64,000 nucleotides of DNA from Polynucleobacter sp. MWH-S4W17 (GTDB lineage Bacteria > Pseudomonadota > Gammaproteobacteria > Burkholderiales > Burkholderiaceae): assembly GCF_018687535.1 (NCBI RefSeq), contig NZ_CP061295.1, positions 310,001-374,000 of the forward strand, read 5' to 3'. The notes under the pieces were generated by a model. That model searched no databases and had not been told where the DNA came from. It saw nothing but the letters and a program-made list of their open reading frames with translations. The position numbers were made by a program, and so were the translations under genes. Shown piece by piece: positions 7,829 through 16,604 of the stretch (the stretch's first letter is position 1; each line of letters starts with the position of its first letter).

Positions 7829-8812
7829 ATGAAAAAAACAAATAAAGTTTCTATTATCGCTGGTGGAGCAGGATTTATTGGATCCAATCTTGTTATACGC
7901 CTTTTAAATCAAGGCCACTCAGTTTTAGTTGTCGATAATTTTTCCTTGGGTAGATTGGAGAACCTGAAGCGCTCCTTAAATCATCCCAGGCTGACGGTTA
8001 TAGATGCTGATTTATCGTCCGCTGTTAATGCTATCAATTCATTTGGAAATGCAACTGCACTTGGAGATGATTTTGATATTTGGCACTTAGCTGCTAATTC
8101 AGATATACCGGCTGGTATTAATAATATAGATATTGATCTAAATGCTACATTTCAAACTACTGTTAATATTCTGAAAGCCATGAAGCATTTTGAAATGCGG
8201 AATTTCTACTTTGCATCGAGTTCTGCAATTTATGGTGATATGGGGGATATTGCAATACGCGAAGATTCTGGTCCATTGCTCCCAATATCAAATTATGGAG
8301 CAATGAAACTTGCGTCTGAAGCCCTAGCTAGCGCCTCATCTGAGAGCTTTTTGGATCTAGTTAGGATTTTTCGCTTTCCTAATGTTGTTGGTGCTCCAGC
8401 AACGCATGGGGTGATTTTTGATTTTATTAATAAATTACATTTATCTGGCGGTAAGTTCTTGCATGTTTTGGGTAACGGGTCTCAAAAAAAATCTTATTTG
8501 CACGTCTCTGATTTACTTTCAGCTATGTTGACTGTACGGGATTCTTTGATTGAGACCCGAATTCAGGCAGTCAATATTGGGCCAAATGATGATGGTGCTT
8601 CTGTGAAATGGATTGCCGAAAATGTAGCCGCAAGAATTTCTCCAAATGCTGAGATTATTTATGGCGAAGGCAATAAGGGCTGGGTAGGTGATGTTCCGAA
8701 GTTTAATTATTCTGTTGATTTAATAAAATCTTATGGTTGGGGTCCGGTTCTTAGCTCAGAGGATGCTATTAAGCGCTCTATTGATGAGATTGCTATTCAG
8801 CTTGGATATTAG
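7829..8812 (+). CDS. NAD-dependent epimerase/dehydratase (extended SDR)
   Basis: 327 residues. The Rossmann motif GGAGFIGS lies at residues 12-19, VVDNFSLGR follows the second strand, and the active site reads SSSAIYGDMG with the catalytic YGAMK pair about twenty residues later. This is the UDP-glucose 4-epimerase/GDP-sugar dehydratase group of short-chain dehydrogenases, cytoplasmic. It stands immediately before the heptose genes, so it could modify GDP-heptose (for example epimerisation) rather than UDP-glucose. The substrate cannot be decided from sequence. Base composition begins to rise toward chromosomal values here. Confidence 0.8.
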   Translation: MKKTNKVSIIAGGAGFIGSNLVIRLLNQGHSVLVVDNFSLGRLENLKRSLNHPRLTVIDADLSSAVNAINSFGNATALGDDFDIWHLAANSDIPAGINNIDIDLNATFQTTVNILKAMKHFEMRNFYFASSSAIYGDMGDIAIREDSGPLLPISNYGAMKLASEALASASSESFLDLVRIFRFPNVVGAPATHGVIFDFINKLHLSGGKFLHVLGNGSQKKSYLHVSDLLSAMLTVRDSLIETRIQAVNIGPNDDGASVKWIAENVAARISPNAEIIYGEGNKGWVGDVPKFNYSVDLIKSYGWGPVLSSEDAIKRSIDEIAIQLGY

Positions 8813-8826
8813 CCTTAAAGACTGAT

Positions 8827-10725
8827 ATGACTATGAGAAATCAAGTAGCGATTTTAGCTGGCGGAATGGGTACACGCTTAAAGGCGAGAACCGGAGACAT
8901 CCCTAAGCCGCTGGCCCCTCTTTTAGGGATTCCCGTTTTAGAGCATCTTGTGATTCTTTGCGCTCACCATGGCTATAAAAAGATTATGTTGCTTACTCAT
9001 TATCGACATGATCTTATATATCAATATTTTGGGGATGGTCATAAATGGGATGTCGAAATTTCTTATAGCATTGAAAAAGAACCTCTTGGGACTGCGGGAG
9101 CCCTTTGTGAAGTTCTGCCTATGATGAATGAAAATTTTCTTGTTTTATATGCAGATACTTATGTTGACATTAATCTAAATTCCCTATTCACAGCCCATCT
9201 AAATTTAAATGCTGATGCTACCGTCGTCTTGCATCCGAATGATCACCCACATGACTCAGATCTGGTTAAAGTAAATCCCGATGGGGATATTGTTGCAATT
9301 TATCCTTATCCTCATGCCATTGAGATTTCTTCGAACTTGGTTAATGCGGCTCTATATGTATTTAATCGAGAGTGCATTAAGACTGTCCTTAGGCGGGGCG
9401 TAAAGGCAGATTTGGCGAAAGACTTATTCCCAAGAATGATTTCTAGTGGCTGTAAGTTAAAGTCTTATATAACCCCGGAATATATTAAGGACATGGGAAC
9501 TCCCGTGCGTATTGATCAGGTTGAAAGAGATATATTGGACGGATTGCCTGAGAGACTATCATCCCGTGTATTAAGGGAGGCGGTATTTTTAGACAGAGAT
9601 GGTACGCTAACCCAAGAGTTGGGATATGTTACGAACCCAAAAAATTTAGAGCTGTATGCGGATAGTTCGGAGGCGATTCGAAAATTAAATAAAGCTGGAA
9701 TGCTCGCTGTATGTGTAACGAATCAACCTGTAATTGCTCGTGGTGAGCTTACAGAGCATGGGTTGAATGAAATTCACAACAAATTAAATTCTTTATTGGG
9801 TCAAGGCGGTGCATATTTGGACGGAATTTATTTTTGTCCGCATCACCCTGATTCAGGATTTAGTGGAGAAGTCAAATCTTTAAAAATAAACTGCTCATGC
9901 CGAAAGCCAAATGCAGGGATGATTGATCGAGCTGTTGCTGATTTAAGCATTGAAAGATCACAATCGTGGATGATTGGTGATATGACTTCAGATATCAAGG
10001 CGGGAAAGATTTCTGGTCTTAAAACTATACTATTGCAAACCGGCTATGCTGGTGAAGATAGAAAATACAAGATACAACCAGATTATTTCATGCCCGATCT
10101 AACCTCTGCGGTTAATTGGATATTAGAGGGTCGAAAAAAAATGGCTTCGCAGCTTATTTCATTCGTTTCTGAGTCTATGAATACCCGCCTAGTTCTGATC
10201 GGTGGATTGGCGAGAGCTGGAAAGAGCTGTGCTGCAATGGTTATGGCCGAGATATTTAATGTCAGTGGTCGTAATGCTCACGTTTTATCTATTGATGGAT
10301 GGTTAAAGCCTGTTGAAAGTCGAATCGAGGGCGCTGGTGTGCTTGATAGATACAACTTAGATGATCTTTGCGAAAGATTATATCCAATTATTAAGTCTAA
10401 AAAAAGAGTTTCATTAGAGTGGCCTATCTACGATCGAAAAAGTCGAAGTTCATGCTGGATGGATCCAATTTCAATTGGACCACAGGACATTATTTTGCTT
10501 GAAGGTGTGCCAGCTTTAATGGACGTAAGATTGCGCGAGATCGCTGATACAAAGCTATTTATAAACGTTGATATGGGCGAGAGACTTAAACGCATTGAAG
10601 CGGACTATAAATCTAGAGGCGAGTGCATGGAGGCTGTATGGGATCGAATTACCTCGAGAGAGGGCGATGAGAATCCCGGCGTTATTGATAGCGCTCAATA
10701 TGCCTCTCTAGTGATTGTTAGTTAA
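8827..10725 (+). CDS. Fused heptose-1-P guanylyltransferase (HddC-like), heptose-1,7-bisphosphate 7-phosphatase (GmhB-like) and P-loop kinase domain
   Basis: 632 residues in three domains. Residues 1-235 form a sugar-nucleotidyltransferase with LAGGMGTRLK at 10-19 and D-x-D-type AD(T)YVDI later, close to HddC/GmhD. Residues about 250-430 form a HAD-IIIA phosphatase with the nucleophile motif DRDGT (D256, D258) and zinc-loop cysteines and histidines (CPHHPD...CSCRKP), typical of GmhB. Residues 450-632 form a P-loop domain, GGLARAGKS at 459-467, resembling uridine-kinase/AAA-type small-molecule kinases. With HddA and GmhA downstream it completes the GDP-D-glycero-alpha-D-manno-heptose pathway. 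The role of the third domain is unknown. Possible start sites are ATG 8827 or ATG 8833. Confidence 0.85.
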   Translation: MTMRNQVAILAGGMGTRLKARTGDIPKPLAPLLGIPVLEHLVILCAHHGYKKIMLLTHYRHDLIYQYFGDGHKWDVEISYSIEKEPLGTAGALCEVLPMMNENFLVLYADTYVDINLNSLFTAHLNLNADATVVLHPNDHPHDSDLVKVNPDGDIVAIYPYPHAIEISSNLVNAALYVFNRECIKTVLRRGVKADLAKDLFPRMISSGCKLKSYITPEYIKDMGTPVRIDQVERDILDGLPERLSSRVLREAVFLDRDGTLTQELGYVTNPKNLELYADSSEAIRKLNKAGMLAVCVTNQPVIARGELTEHGLNEIHNKLNSLLGQGGAYLDGIYFCPHHPDSGFSGEVKSLKINCSCRKPNAGMIDRAVADLSIERSQSWMIGDMTSDIKAGKISGLKTILLQTGYAGEDRKYKIQPDYFMPDLTSAVNWILEGRKKMASQLISFVSESMNTRLVLIGGLARAGKSCAAMVMAEIFNVSGRNAHVLSIDGWLKPVESRIEGAGVLDRYNLDDLCERLYPIIKSKKRVSLEWPIYDRKSRSSCWMDPISIGPQDIILLEGVPALMDVRLREIADTKLFINVDMGERLKRIEADYKSRGECMEAVWDRITSREGDENPGVIDSAQYASLVIVS

Positions 10726-10726
10726 T

Positions 10727-11731
10727 ATGATCCTCAGCAAAACACCCTTAAGAATGAGCTTTGTTGGCGGAGGAAGCGATCTTCCATCGTTCTATAGAAA
10801 TTATCCTGGAGCTGTATTATCGGCTTCGATTGATCAGTATATTTACTTGGCAATAAATCGAAAGCATGATCAATCAATACGAGTGAATTATTCAAAAACA
10901 GAAAATGTCAATGATGTAAGAGATATACAACATCCATTGGTTAGAGAGGCTCTAAATCTCACGGGAATTAAATATGGGATTGAGATTGCCTCAATGGCAG
11001 ATATTCCTTCTTCAGGGTCTGGTCTGGGCTCTTCAAGCTCTTTTACCGTAGGACTTTTAAACGCGCTATATACGTATGGTGGAAATAGAATATCAAAAGA
11101 AGAGCTGGCGAAAATGGCTTGCTACATAGAAATAGATAAATGCAAAGAGCCCATAGGCAAGCAAGATCAGTATGCCGCTGCATTTGGCGGTTTGAATTTA
11201 ATTCAATTTTATCCCGATGAATCGGTTACTGTAGAGCCTGTAAATTGTGAAGATAAAACGCTGCAAGAATTTGAAGACCTTATCCTGGTTTTTTTTACTG
11301 GTAGAACTAGAAGCGCATCTAAAATATTAATTGACCAGTCAATGAATATGGCCTCTCAAACAAGCGCTAGAATTCTGACTCAACGAATGGTGCAATTAGC
11401 CCATGAAATGAAGGTGGAATTAGAGGCTGGCAATTTATCTTGTATTGGTCAAATGTTGGATGAGAATTGGAGACTTAAAACTCAACTGTCAAGTGGAATA
11501 AGTGATTCTGAGATCGACTCTTGGTATGAGGTAGGAATGAGAAGTGGAGCTTGCGGTGGGAAATTGCTGGGGGCAGGAAATGGTGGTTATTTGTTATTCA
11601 TTGCCCCAAAGGATAGGCACGAAGCAATAAAATCAGCTCTTAAGGGGTTGAAGGTCACCCCTTTTAAGTTTGAATTTTCTGGGACGAAAATTGCATTCGC
11701 AGATAAAGGATTCAATGCAAATTATGACTAA
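10727..11731 (+). CDS. hddA: D-glycero-alpha-D-manno-heptose 7-phosphate kinase (GHMP family)
   Basis: 334 residues from ATG 10727, one base after the previous stop. The conserved start SKTPLRMSFVGGGSD follows directly, so the longer TTG start at 10715 is less likely. GHMP motif 2 is PSSGSGLGSSSSF at residues 94-106. IGKQDQYAAAFGGLN and the C-terminal GACGGKLLGAGNGGYLLF glycine motif are also present. It phosphorylates heptose 7-phosphate at C1 to the alpha-1,7-bisphosphate, the substrate of the GmhB domain encoded just upstream. It overlaps gmhA by about 17 bp. Confidence 0.9.
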   Translation: MILSKTPLRMSFVGGGSDLPSFYRNYPGAVLSASIDQYIYLAINRKHDQSIRVNYSKTENVNDVRDIQHPLVREALNLTGIKYGIEIASMADIPSSGSGLGSSSSFTVGLLNALYTYGGNRISKEELAKMACYIEIDKCKEPIGKQDQYAAAFGGLNLIQFYPDESVTVEPVNCEDKTLQEFEDLILVFFTGRTRSASKILIDQSMNMASQTSARILTQRMVQLAHEMKVELEAGNLSCIGQMLDENWRLKTQLSSGISDSEIDSWYEVGMRSGACGGKLLGAGNGGYLLFIAPKDRHEAIKSALKGLKVTPFKFEFSGTKIAFADKGFNANYD

Positions 11732-12299
11732 AACACCATTTTCAGTTGAGGGATATTTATTAGCGCACCAAAATTTGAGAAAAAGCTTAAATTTTGCAGA
11801 AATTGATGATGCTATTGCCATGATTGGCGAGGCTGTTTCTAATAATAAAAAAATTGTTACCTGTGGAAATGGCGGTAGTGCATCGACGGCATCGCACTAT
11901 ATTACCGACTGGAACAAAATGGTCAATCTTGCCACTGGGAAAAAATTTAGAGGGATAAGTCTTGCTGATAATGTGGGGTTGATCACGGCGTTTGGAAATG
12001 ACCTATCTTATGAAGATGTATTTATTGGGCAGGCTAGGGCAATATTAGATGAGGGCGATCTTTTGGTTGCAATAAGCGGAAGCGGTAATTCTCCGAATGT
12101 AATCAAAGTAGTTGAGTATGCCAATTCAGTTGGCGCGAGAACTTTGGGGGTTGTTGGCTATGACGGTGGAAAGATAAAGCAAATCGCACATAAATCAGTA
12201 TGGGTTAATTCAATGGATATGCAGCTATGTGAAGATGTACATCTCATGTTCGGGCACATGGTTATGAAAACATTATGTGGATCCCCGATAATTGGTTGA
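11715..12299 (+). CDS. gmhA: Sedoheptulose 7-phosphate isomerase (SIS domain)
   Basis: 194 residues. An AAAGGA stretch lies four to five bases before ATG 11715; ATG 11724 is an alternative start. The SIS-domain motif CGNGGSASTASHY starts near residue 50, and a second phosphate-binding loop SGSGNSPNV appears around residue 115. Both are conserved in GmhA. It converts sedoheptulose 7-phosphate to D-glycero-D-manno-heptose 7-phosphate, the first step of the heptose pathway completed by the two preceding genes. A dedicated copy in a glycan locus is common and need not be the one used for LPS core. Confidence 0.9.
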   Translation: MQIMTKTPFSVEGYLLAHQNLRKSLNFAEIDDAIAMIGEAVSNNKKIVTCGNGGSASTASHYITDWNKMVNLATGKKFRGISLADNVGLITAFGNDLSYEDVFIGQARAILDEGDLLVAISGSGNSPNVIKVVEYANSVGARTLGVVGYDGGKIKQIAHKSVWVNSMDMQLCEDVHLMFGHMVMKTLCGSPIIG

Positions 12300-12316
12300 G
12301 AAGGTGGTAATTAAAA

Positions 12317-13234
12317 ATGCAAATGGTAGTTGAACAGAAGACGCCAATCGTGAGCGTTCTTATGCCGACATACAACTGTGAAGCGTATGTTGACGAGGCA
12401 ATACAAAGTATCTTAAATCAGGAATTTCAAGATTTCGAATTGCTACTTTTGCATAAAAAATCAAATGATAAAAGTCTCGAAATTATTGAGAAAAAAATTA
12501 AATCTGATCTTAGAGCTAGGATTATTGACTGTTCAGAATTAAATTTATCGGATACTTTAAATTATGGGCTAACACTGGCAAAGGGTATCTACATAGCTCG
12601 CATGGATGCTGATGATGTGAGTACAAAAAATAGATTTAATGAGCAAATAAGGTGTTTAGAGCAAAATTCCCTTGATATATGCGGGAGTCATGTGTTGCAA
12701 ATTAATGAAAGTGGTAAGTTGTTAGATGCAAAAATAATGCCACTTTCTCCTGAAAATATTGCAATTAGACTGGCTTATGGCGTCCCCTTTGCCCATGGAT
12801 CAGTATTAATGAGAAGGGAATTTATCCATAAAAATGATCTGAAATACGATTCTGCAGGGATCGCAGAAGACTACAGTTTGTGGATTAAATTCTTTTATAG
12901 AAAAGCCAAAATGGGAAATGCTAATGAATTCCTATTTAAGTATAGGGTTTTAGATAGCTCAGCTTCTGTTCGGCTTGGCAAGGAAAACAGGCTAGCGTGC
13001 AAAAAGCTGCGCAAGGAATATATAAAGGTTAATAAAAATGTTTTAATAGAGTATTTAGACAGAATTGGCAATCAATATATAAACTTTAATTTAGATGAAA
13101 AGAAATATATTCTAATTTTATCGATTGTTGGTATTGAAGTATTTGGCTATAAAAACTTTTACTTTTTTTTCAAAAAAAGTAATGCAAAGGTAATCGCATT
13201 AGCTATCTCCGCTCTAATACTTGCAATGATTTAA
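12317..13234 (+). CDS. Glycosyltransferase family 2
   Basis: 305 residues. The GT-A fold is clear: VSVLMPTYNCEAYVDEAIQSIL at the N-terminus, the metal-binding RMDADDVS near residue 97, and GIAEDYSLWIKF near residue 185 as the acceptor/base region. A short hydrophobic tail (KVIALAISALILAMI) could touch the membrane. An AAGGTGG sequence precedes the start. It would transfer one sugar of the repeat unit, possibly heptose since it directly follows the heptose genes, but that is inference. The 267 bp to the next start is AT-rich and I recognise nothing in it. Confidence 0.85.
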   Translation: MQMVVEQKTPIVSVLMPTYNCEAYVDEAIQSILNQEFQDFELLLLHKKSNDKSLEIIEKKIKSDLRARIIDCSELNLSDTLNYGLTLAKGIYIARMDADDVSTKNRFNEQIRCLEQNSLDICGSHVLQINESGKLLDAKIMPLSPENIAIRLAYGVPFAHGSVLMRREFIHKNDLKYDSAGIAEDYSLWIKFFYRKAKMGNANEFLFKYRVLDSSASVRLGKENRLACKKLRKEYIKVNKNVLIEYLDRIGNQYINFNLDEKKYILILSIVGIEVFGYKNFYFFFKKSNAKVIALAISALILAMI

Positions 13235-13501
13235 TATAGATCGTGAGAGATTTTTTTTTCATGATATTGCAAATACAATAATAAAAAATGTAAATAAAAT
13301 TTTAGTAGGCTGCATCATCAATTAAGTATTATTCGACAATGTTTTTGGGTGGTTGCTCATAGCCTATTTGTAATTATATGGAATATAAATCCCGGCGCAC
13401 AGTATTTATCTAGCATTTAGAGAAAAAAATTAATGAATAAATTTGCTAAGTTAGTAATTATTGTCCCGAATTAGTGGGAATTTCAAGTATTGGAGGGGCA
13501 A

Positions 13502-14671
13502 ATGCATGTATTAAATGTTAATTTCGCAATTGACCTCAAGGAAGGTGGCGGAACTGCAGAGCGTACTTTTCAAATGAGTCGCCATCTTGCTAGATTGGGG
13601 GTGTGCTGCAGCGTTTTGACTATTAATTTTGGTTTTGCTGAAAAGGCGAGTGAAGGGATTTTTCCAGCCAAGTTATACACATTGAAATTGTTTTCTAGAC
13701 GTTTTGCAATTCCATATTTCAATTTTAGATTAATCTACAAACTCTGTAATCGGGCAAATATCATTCATTTGATGGGGCATTGGAGCATCATTAATGCATA
13801 TGTCTACATTGTTGCGCGCTTGATAGGAAGGCCATATATTGTCTGCCCCGCTGGTGCACTACCTTTATTTGGCCGCTCAATTGTGATTAAGTGGCTGTAT
13901 AACTTTTTTATTGGAAACGCAATTATTAGAAATGCCAGTGGATGGATTGCCGTAACAGAAGCTGAGTTCCCATATTTTGAATCTTACGGCATTAAATCAA
14001 ATCTAATTCATGTTATTCCAAATGGTGTAAATGAAGATTCAATCCAGGAGTCTGATGTATCAGATATTCTTCAGAAATACAACTTGCCTAATGCCCCGAT
14101 TATTTTATTTATGGGGCGTTTAAATCCAATCAAAGGCCCCGATCTTCTTTTGGAGGCATTTAGCTCATTGGATCATTCATATGGGGCTTGGCATTTAGTT
14201 TTTGCTGGGCCCGATGAGGGGATGAAAGATGTATTGTTGAAAATGGCTGGCGATATGTCTGTGAGTCACAGAGTGCATTTTTGTGGTTACATTGCAGGGC
14301 GTGAAAAAACGGCCGCATATCACATGGCAAAATTACTTGTAGTGCCCTCTCGCCAAGAGGCGATGTCAATTGTCGCGCTTGAGGCGGCCGTGTGTGGAAC
14401 TCCAGTTTTGCTGACTGACCAGTGTGGGTTTGGGGAGGTTCGAGAGATCGACGTGGCGGTAGAAGTTCCGGCGTCGGTTGACGGCTTGGCAAGGGGGCTC
14501 ATATATCTTTTGGCCGACCCAGTTAGACTTGAGCGGCTCGGAGTGGAATTCAAGAATTTGGTGTCATCCCGCTATAAATGGAATTCATTGGTTAATCGGT
14601 ATCTAGATATTTTTGAGTCTATTACCTCAATGAAAAAGGTCAAAAATAATAAAAGTGCATTGCGAGGCTAA
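13502..14671 (+). CDS. Glycosyltransferase family 4
   Basis: 389 residues. ATG 13502 is chosen because a perfect GGAGGGG lies five bases upstream; a TTG at 13490 would swallow that site. GT-B features are NFAIDLKEGGGTAERTFQMSRHLARLG at the N-terminus, VIPNGVN in the inter-domain linker, ILFMGRLNPIKGPDLLLEAF at the start of the second domain, and PSRQEAMSIVALEAAVCGTPVLLTDQCGF for the nucleotide-sugar site (E-x7-E). It is cytoplasmic or membrane-peripheral. It opens a gene run with higher GC than the first part of the locus. Confidence 0.88.
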   Translation: MHVLNVNFAIDLKEGGGTAERTFQMSRHLARLGVCCSVLTINFGFAEKASEGIFPAKLYTLKLFSRRFAIPYFNFRLIYKLCNRANIIHLMGHWSIINAYVYIVARLIGRPYIVCPAGALPLFGRSIVIKWLYNFFIGNAIIRNASGWIAVTEAEFPYFESYGIKSNLIHVIPNGVNEDSIQESDVSDILQKYNLPNAPIILFMGRLNPIKGPDLLLEAFSSLDHSYGAWHLVFAGPDEGMKDVLLKMAGDMSVSHRVHFCGYIAGREKTAAYHMAKLLVVPSRQEAMSIVALEAAVCGTPVLLTDQCGFGEVREIDVAVEVPASVDGLARGLIYLLADPVRLERLGVEFKNLVSSRYKWNSLVNRYLDIFESITSMKKVKNNKSALRG

Positions 14672-14704
14672 GGTGTTTACATTACTCTATGTGGGGTATC
14701 TTTT

Positions 14705-15580
14705 ATGACTAATAAAGTACCGGTAACGAGTATTTTGGTACTCGGTGCATCAGGGATGCTGGGAAATGCAGTTCTACGTTTCTTTGCAGATAGCGATGGT
14801 TTTACGGTGATTGGTACGGTCCGCTCCCGCCAGTCATTTAACCTTTTGCCGAAAAGATTCCAGAATTTTTTGATTTCAGATATTGATATTGAAAATATGG
14901 ATTGTCTTGTGAAATTGTTTTCTGCGGTGAGGCCTAGCGTAGTAATAAACTGCATTGGCTTGGTTAAGCAGCTCTCGGAGGCAAATGACCCACTATCAGC
15001 CATCCCAATCAATTCACTTTTACCCCATCGTTTAGCTCGTATGTGCGCGCTAACTGGCGCACGTTTGGTTCACATGAGTACCGATTGTGTTTTCTCGGGA
15101 GAGAAAGGTATGTATGTCGAAGCTGATGCTCCAGATGCCCATGATTTATATGGGCGCAGTAAATATTTAGGTGAGGTTGATTATCCAAATGCCATAACTT
15201 TGCGTACCTCAATTATCGGACACGAGCTTAATGGGGTCCGCAGTCTGGTGGATTGGTTCCTTTCTCAGCAGGGAGAGGTCAAGGGGTTTAGTAACGCTTT
15301 TTTTTCTGGCTTACCTACAGTAGAAATAGCTCGAATAATTCGTGATTTTGTTATTCCTCACCCAGATATGCATGGAACCTATCACGTCTCTGCTGATTCG
15401 ATAAATAAATTTAACCTTCTGAAGTTAATTGCCAATGTATATTCAAAAAAAATAGATATTATTCCTGATGAAAGTTTGGTTATAGATCGCTCATTAGACT
15501 CCACAAGATTTAGGGGGGTCACAGGCTTTCATCCAAAGCCATGGGAGGATTTAATTACAGCGATGCACGAATTCTCTTGA
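14705..15580 (+). CDS. RmlD-like sugar-nucleotide reductase, probable FnlB/WbjC function
   Basis: 291 residues. The Rossmann motif LGASGMLGNAVLRFF lies near residue 12, HMSTDCVFSGEKG precedes the catalytic DLYGRSKYLGE (YxxxK), and the fold is that of dTDP-4-dehydrorhamnose reductases. No RmlA, B or C stands beside it. The next two genes are FnlA- and FnlC-like, which points instead to the reduction step of UDP-N-acetyl-L-fucosamine synthesis. The name FnlB is therefore inferred from context. Confidence 0.75.
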   Translation: MTNKVPVTSILVLGASGMLGNAVLRFFADSDGFTVIGTVRSRQSFNLLPKRFQNFLISDIDIENMDCLVKLFSAVRPSVVINCIGLVKQLSEANDPLSAIPINSLLPHRLARMCALTGARLVHMSTDCVFSGEKGMYVEADAPDAHDLYGRSKYLGEVDYPNAITLRTSIIGHELNGVRSLVDWFLSQQGEVKGFSNAFFSGLPTVEIARIIRDFVIPHPDMHGTYHVSADSINKFNLLKLIANVYSKKIDIIPDESLVIDRSLDSTRFRGVTGFHPKPWEDLITAMHEFS

Positions 15581-15593
15581 TGATGGGTAACAA

Positions 15594-16604
15594 ATGTTTA
15601 AAAATAAAATTCTTTTGATTACGGGCGGCACCGGTTCATTTGGTAATGCGGTACTTGAACGCTTCATTAATTCCGAAATTGCTGAAATTCGGATTTTTAG
15701 TCGCGATGAAAAAAAACAAGAGGACATGCGCATTTCTCTTAAAAGTGAAAAGCTCAAGTTCTACATTGGTGATGTGCGCGACTATGACAGTATTCATGAC
15801 GCTCTAAAGGGCGTTGATTATGTATTTCATGCTGCCGCACTAAAACAAGTTCCATCTTGCGAGTTTTATCCGATGGAAGCGATTCGAACTAATGTGCTTG
15901 GGGCTGAGAATGTTATGCGAGCAGCTATTGCCAATGAAGTGAAGCGTTGCGTTGTTTTGAGCACTGACAAGGCCGTATATCCAATTAATGCGATGGGAAT
16001 ATCAAAGGCCATGATGGAAAAGTTAATGGTGGCACAGTCACGTCTTTGTAATCCAGGAAAAACAGTCTTATCTGCCACTCGTTATGGCAATGTTATGGCA
16101 TCGCGAGGATCTGTAATTCCACTATTTCTAGATCAGATTCAGTCTGGCAATGCCCTTACGCTAACGGATCCAACTATGACTCGATTTCTGATGACGCTAG
16201 AAGAGTCAGTTGATTTGGTTTTATACGCATTTGAGCATGCTCTTCCAGGGGATATTTTTGTACAGAAGGCGCCCGCATCAACCATAGGTGATCTAGCGCT
16301 CGCAATGAAGCAATTATTTCGCCAAGAAAATGAAATTAGGGTTATCGGGACTCGTCACGGCGAAAAGCTATATGAGTCTCTTTTATCGCGTGAGGAAATG
16401 GCGAGAGCGGAAGATCTTGGTGGGTATTATCGAGTCCCTGCTGACTCTAGAGATTTAAACTACGCAAAATATTTTGTTGAGGGCGAGATTGATGTTTCAT
16501 CCCTAAGCGATTACACCTCTCACAATACAGAACGGCTTGATGTTGAGGGTGTGAAGAGAGTGCTCATGAAGTTAGATATTATCCGTAAGGCTATCGATGC
16601 TTAA
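15594..16604 (+). CDS. fnlA: UDP-GlcNAc 4,6-dehydratase/5-epimerase (FnlA/WbjB type)
   Basis: 336 residues, soluble (no membrane domain). The segments LLITGGTGSFGNAVL, IFSRDEKKQEDMR, HAAALKQVPSCEFYPMEAIRTNV and TDKAVYPINAMGISKAMMEK are near-diagnostic of the WbjB/FnlA/CapE group. It starts UDP-L-FucNAc synthesis by dehydration and C5 epimerisation of UDP-GlcNAc. It overlaps the FnlC-like gene by eight bases and follows the reductase by 13 bp, so the three are one transcriptional unit. Confidence 0.9.
   Translation: MFKNKILLITGGTGSFGNAVLERFINSEIAEIRIFSRDEKKQEDMRISLKSEKLKFYIGDVRDYDSIHDALKGVDYVFHAAALKQVPSCEFYPMEAIRTNVLGAENVMRAAIANEVKRCVVLSTDKAVYPINAMGISKAMMEKLMVAQSRLCNPGKTVLSATRYGNVMASRGSVIPLFLDQIQSGNALTLTDPTMTRFLMTLEESVDLVLYAFEHALPGDIFVQKAPASTIGDLALAMKQLFRQENEIRVIGTRHGEKLYESLLSREEMARAEDLGGYYRVPADSRDLNYAKYFVEGEIDVSSLSDYTSHNTERLDVEGVKRVLMKLDIIRKAIDA

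Noticed and set aside
13235-13501. Possible decayed gene between the GT2 and GT4 genes
   Set aside because: Short translated fragments look vaguely membrane-like, but stops occur in every frame and no family can be recognised. I leave it as intergenic.
14160-14553. Two minus-strand frames inside the GT4 gene at 13502-14671
   Set aside because: Composition (Pro/Thr/Ser-rich) is typical of antisense shadows and the + strand frame is a clear GT4 domain.
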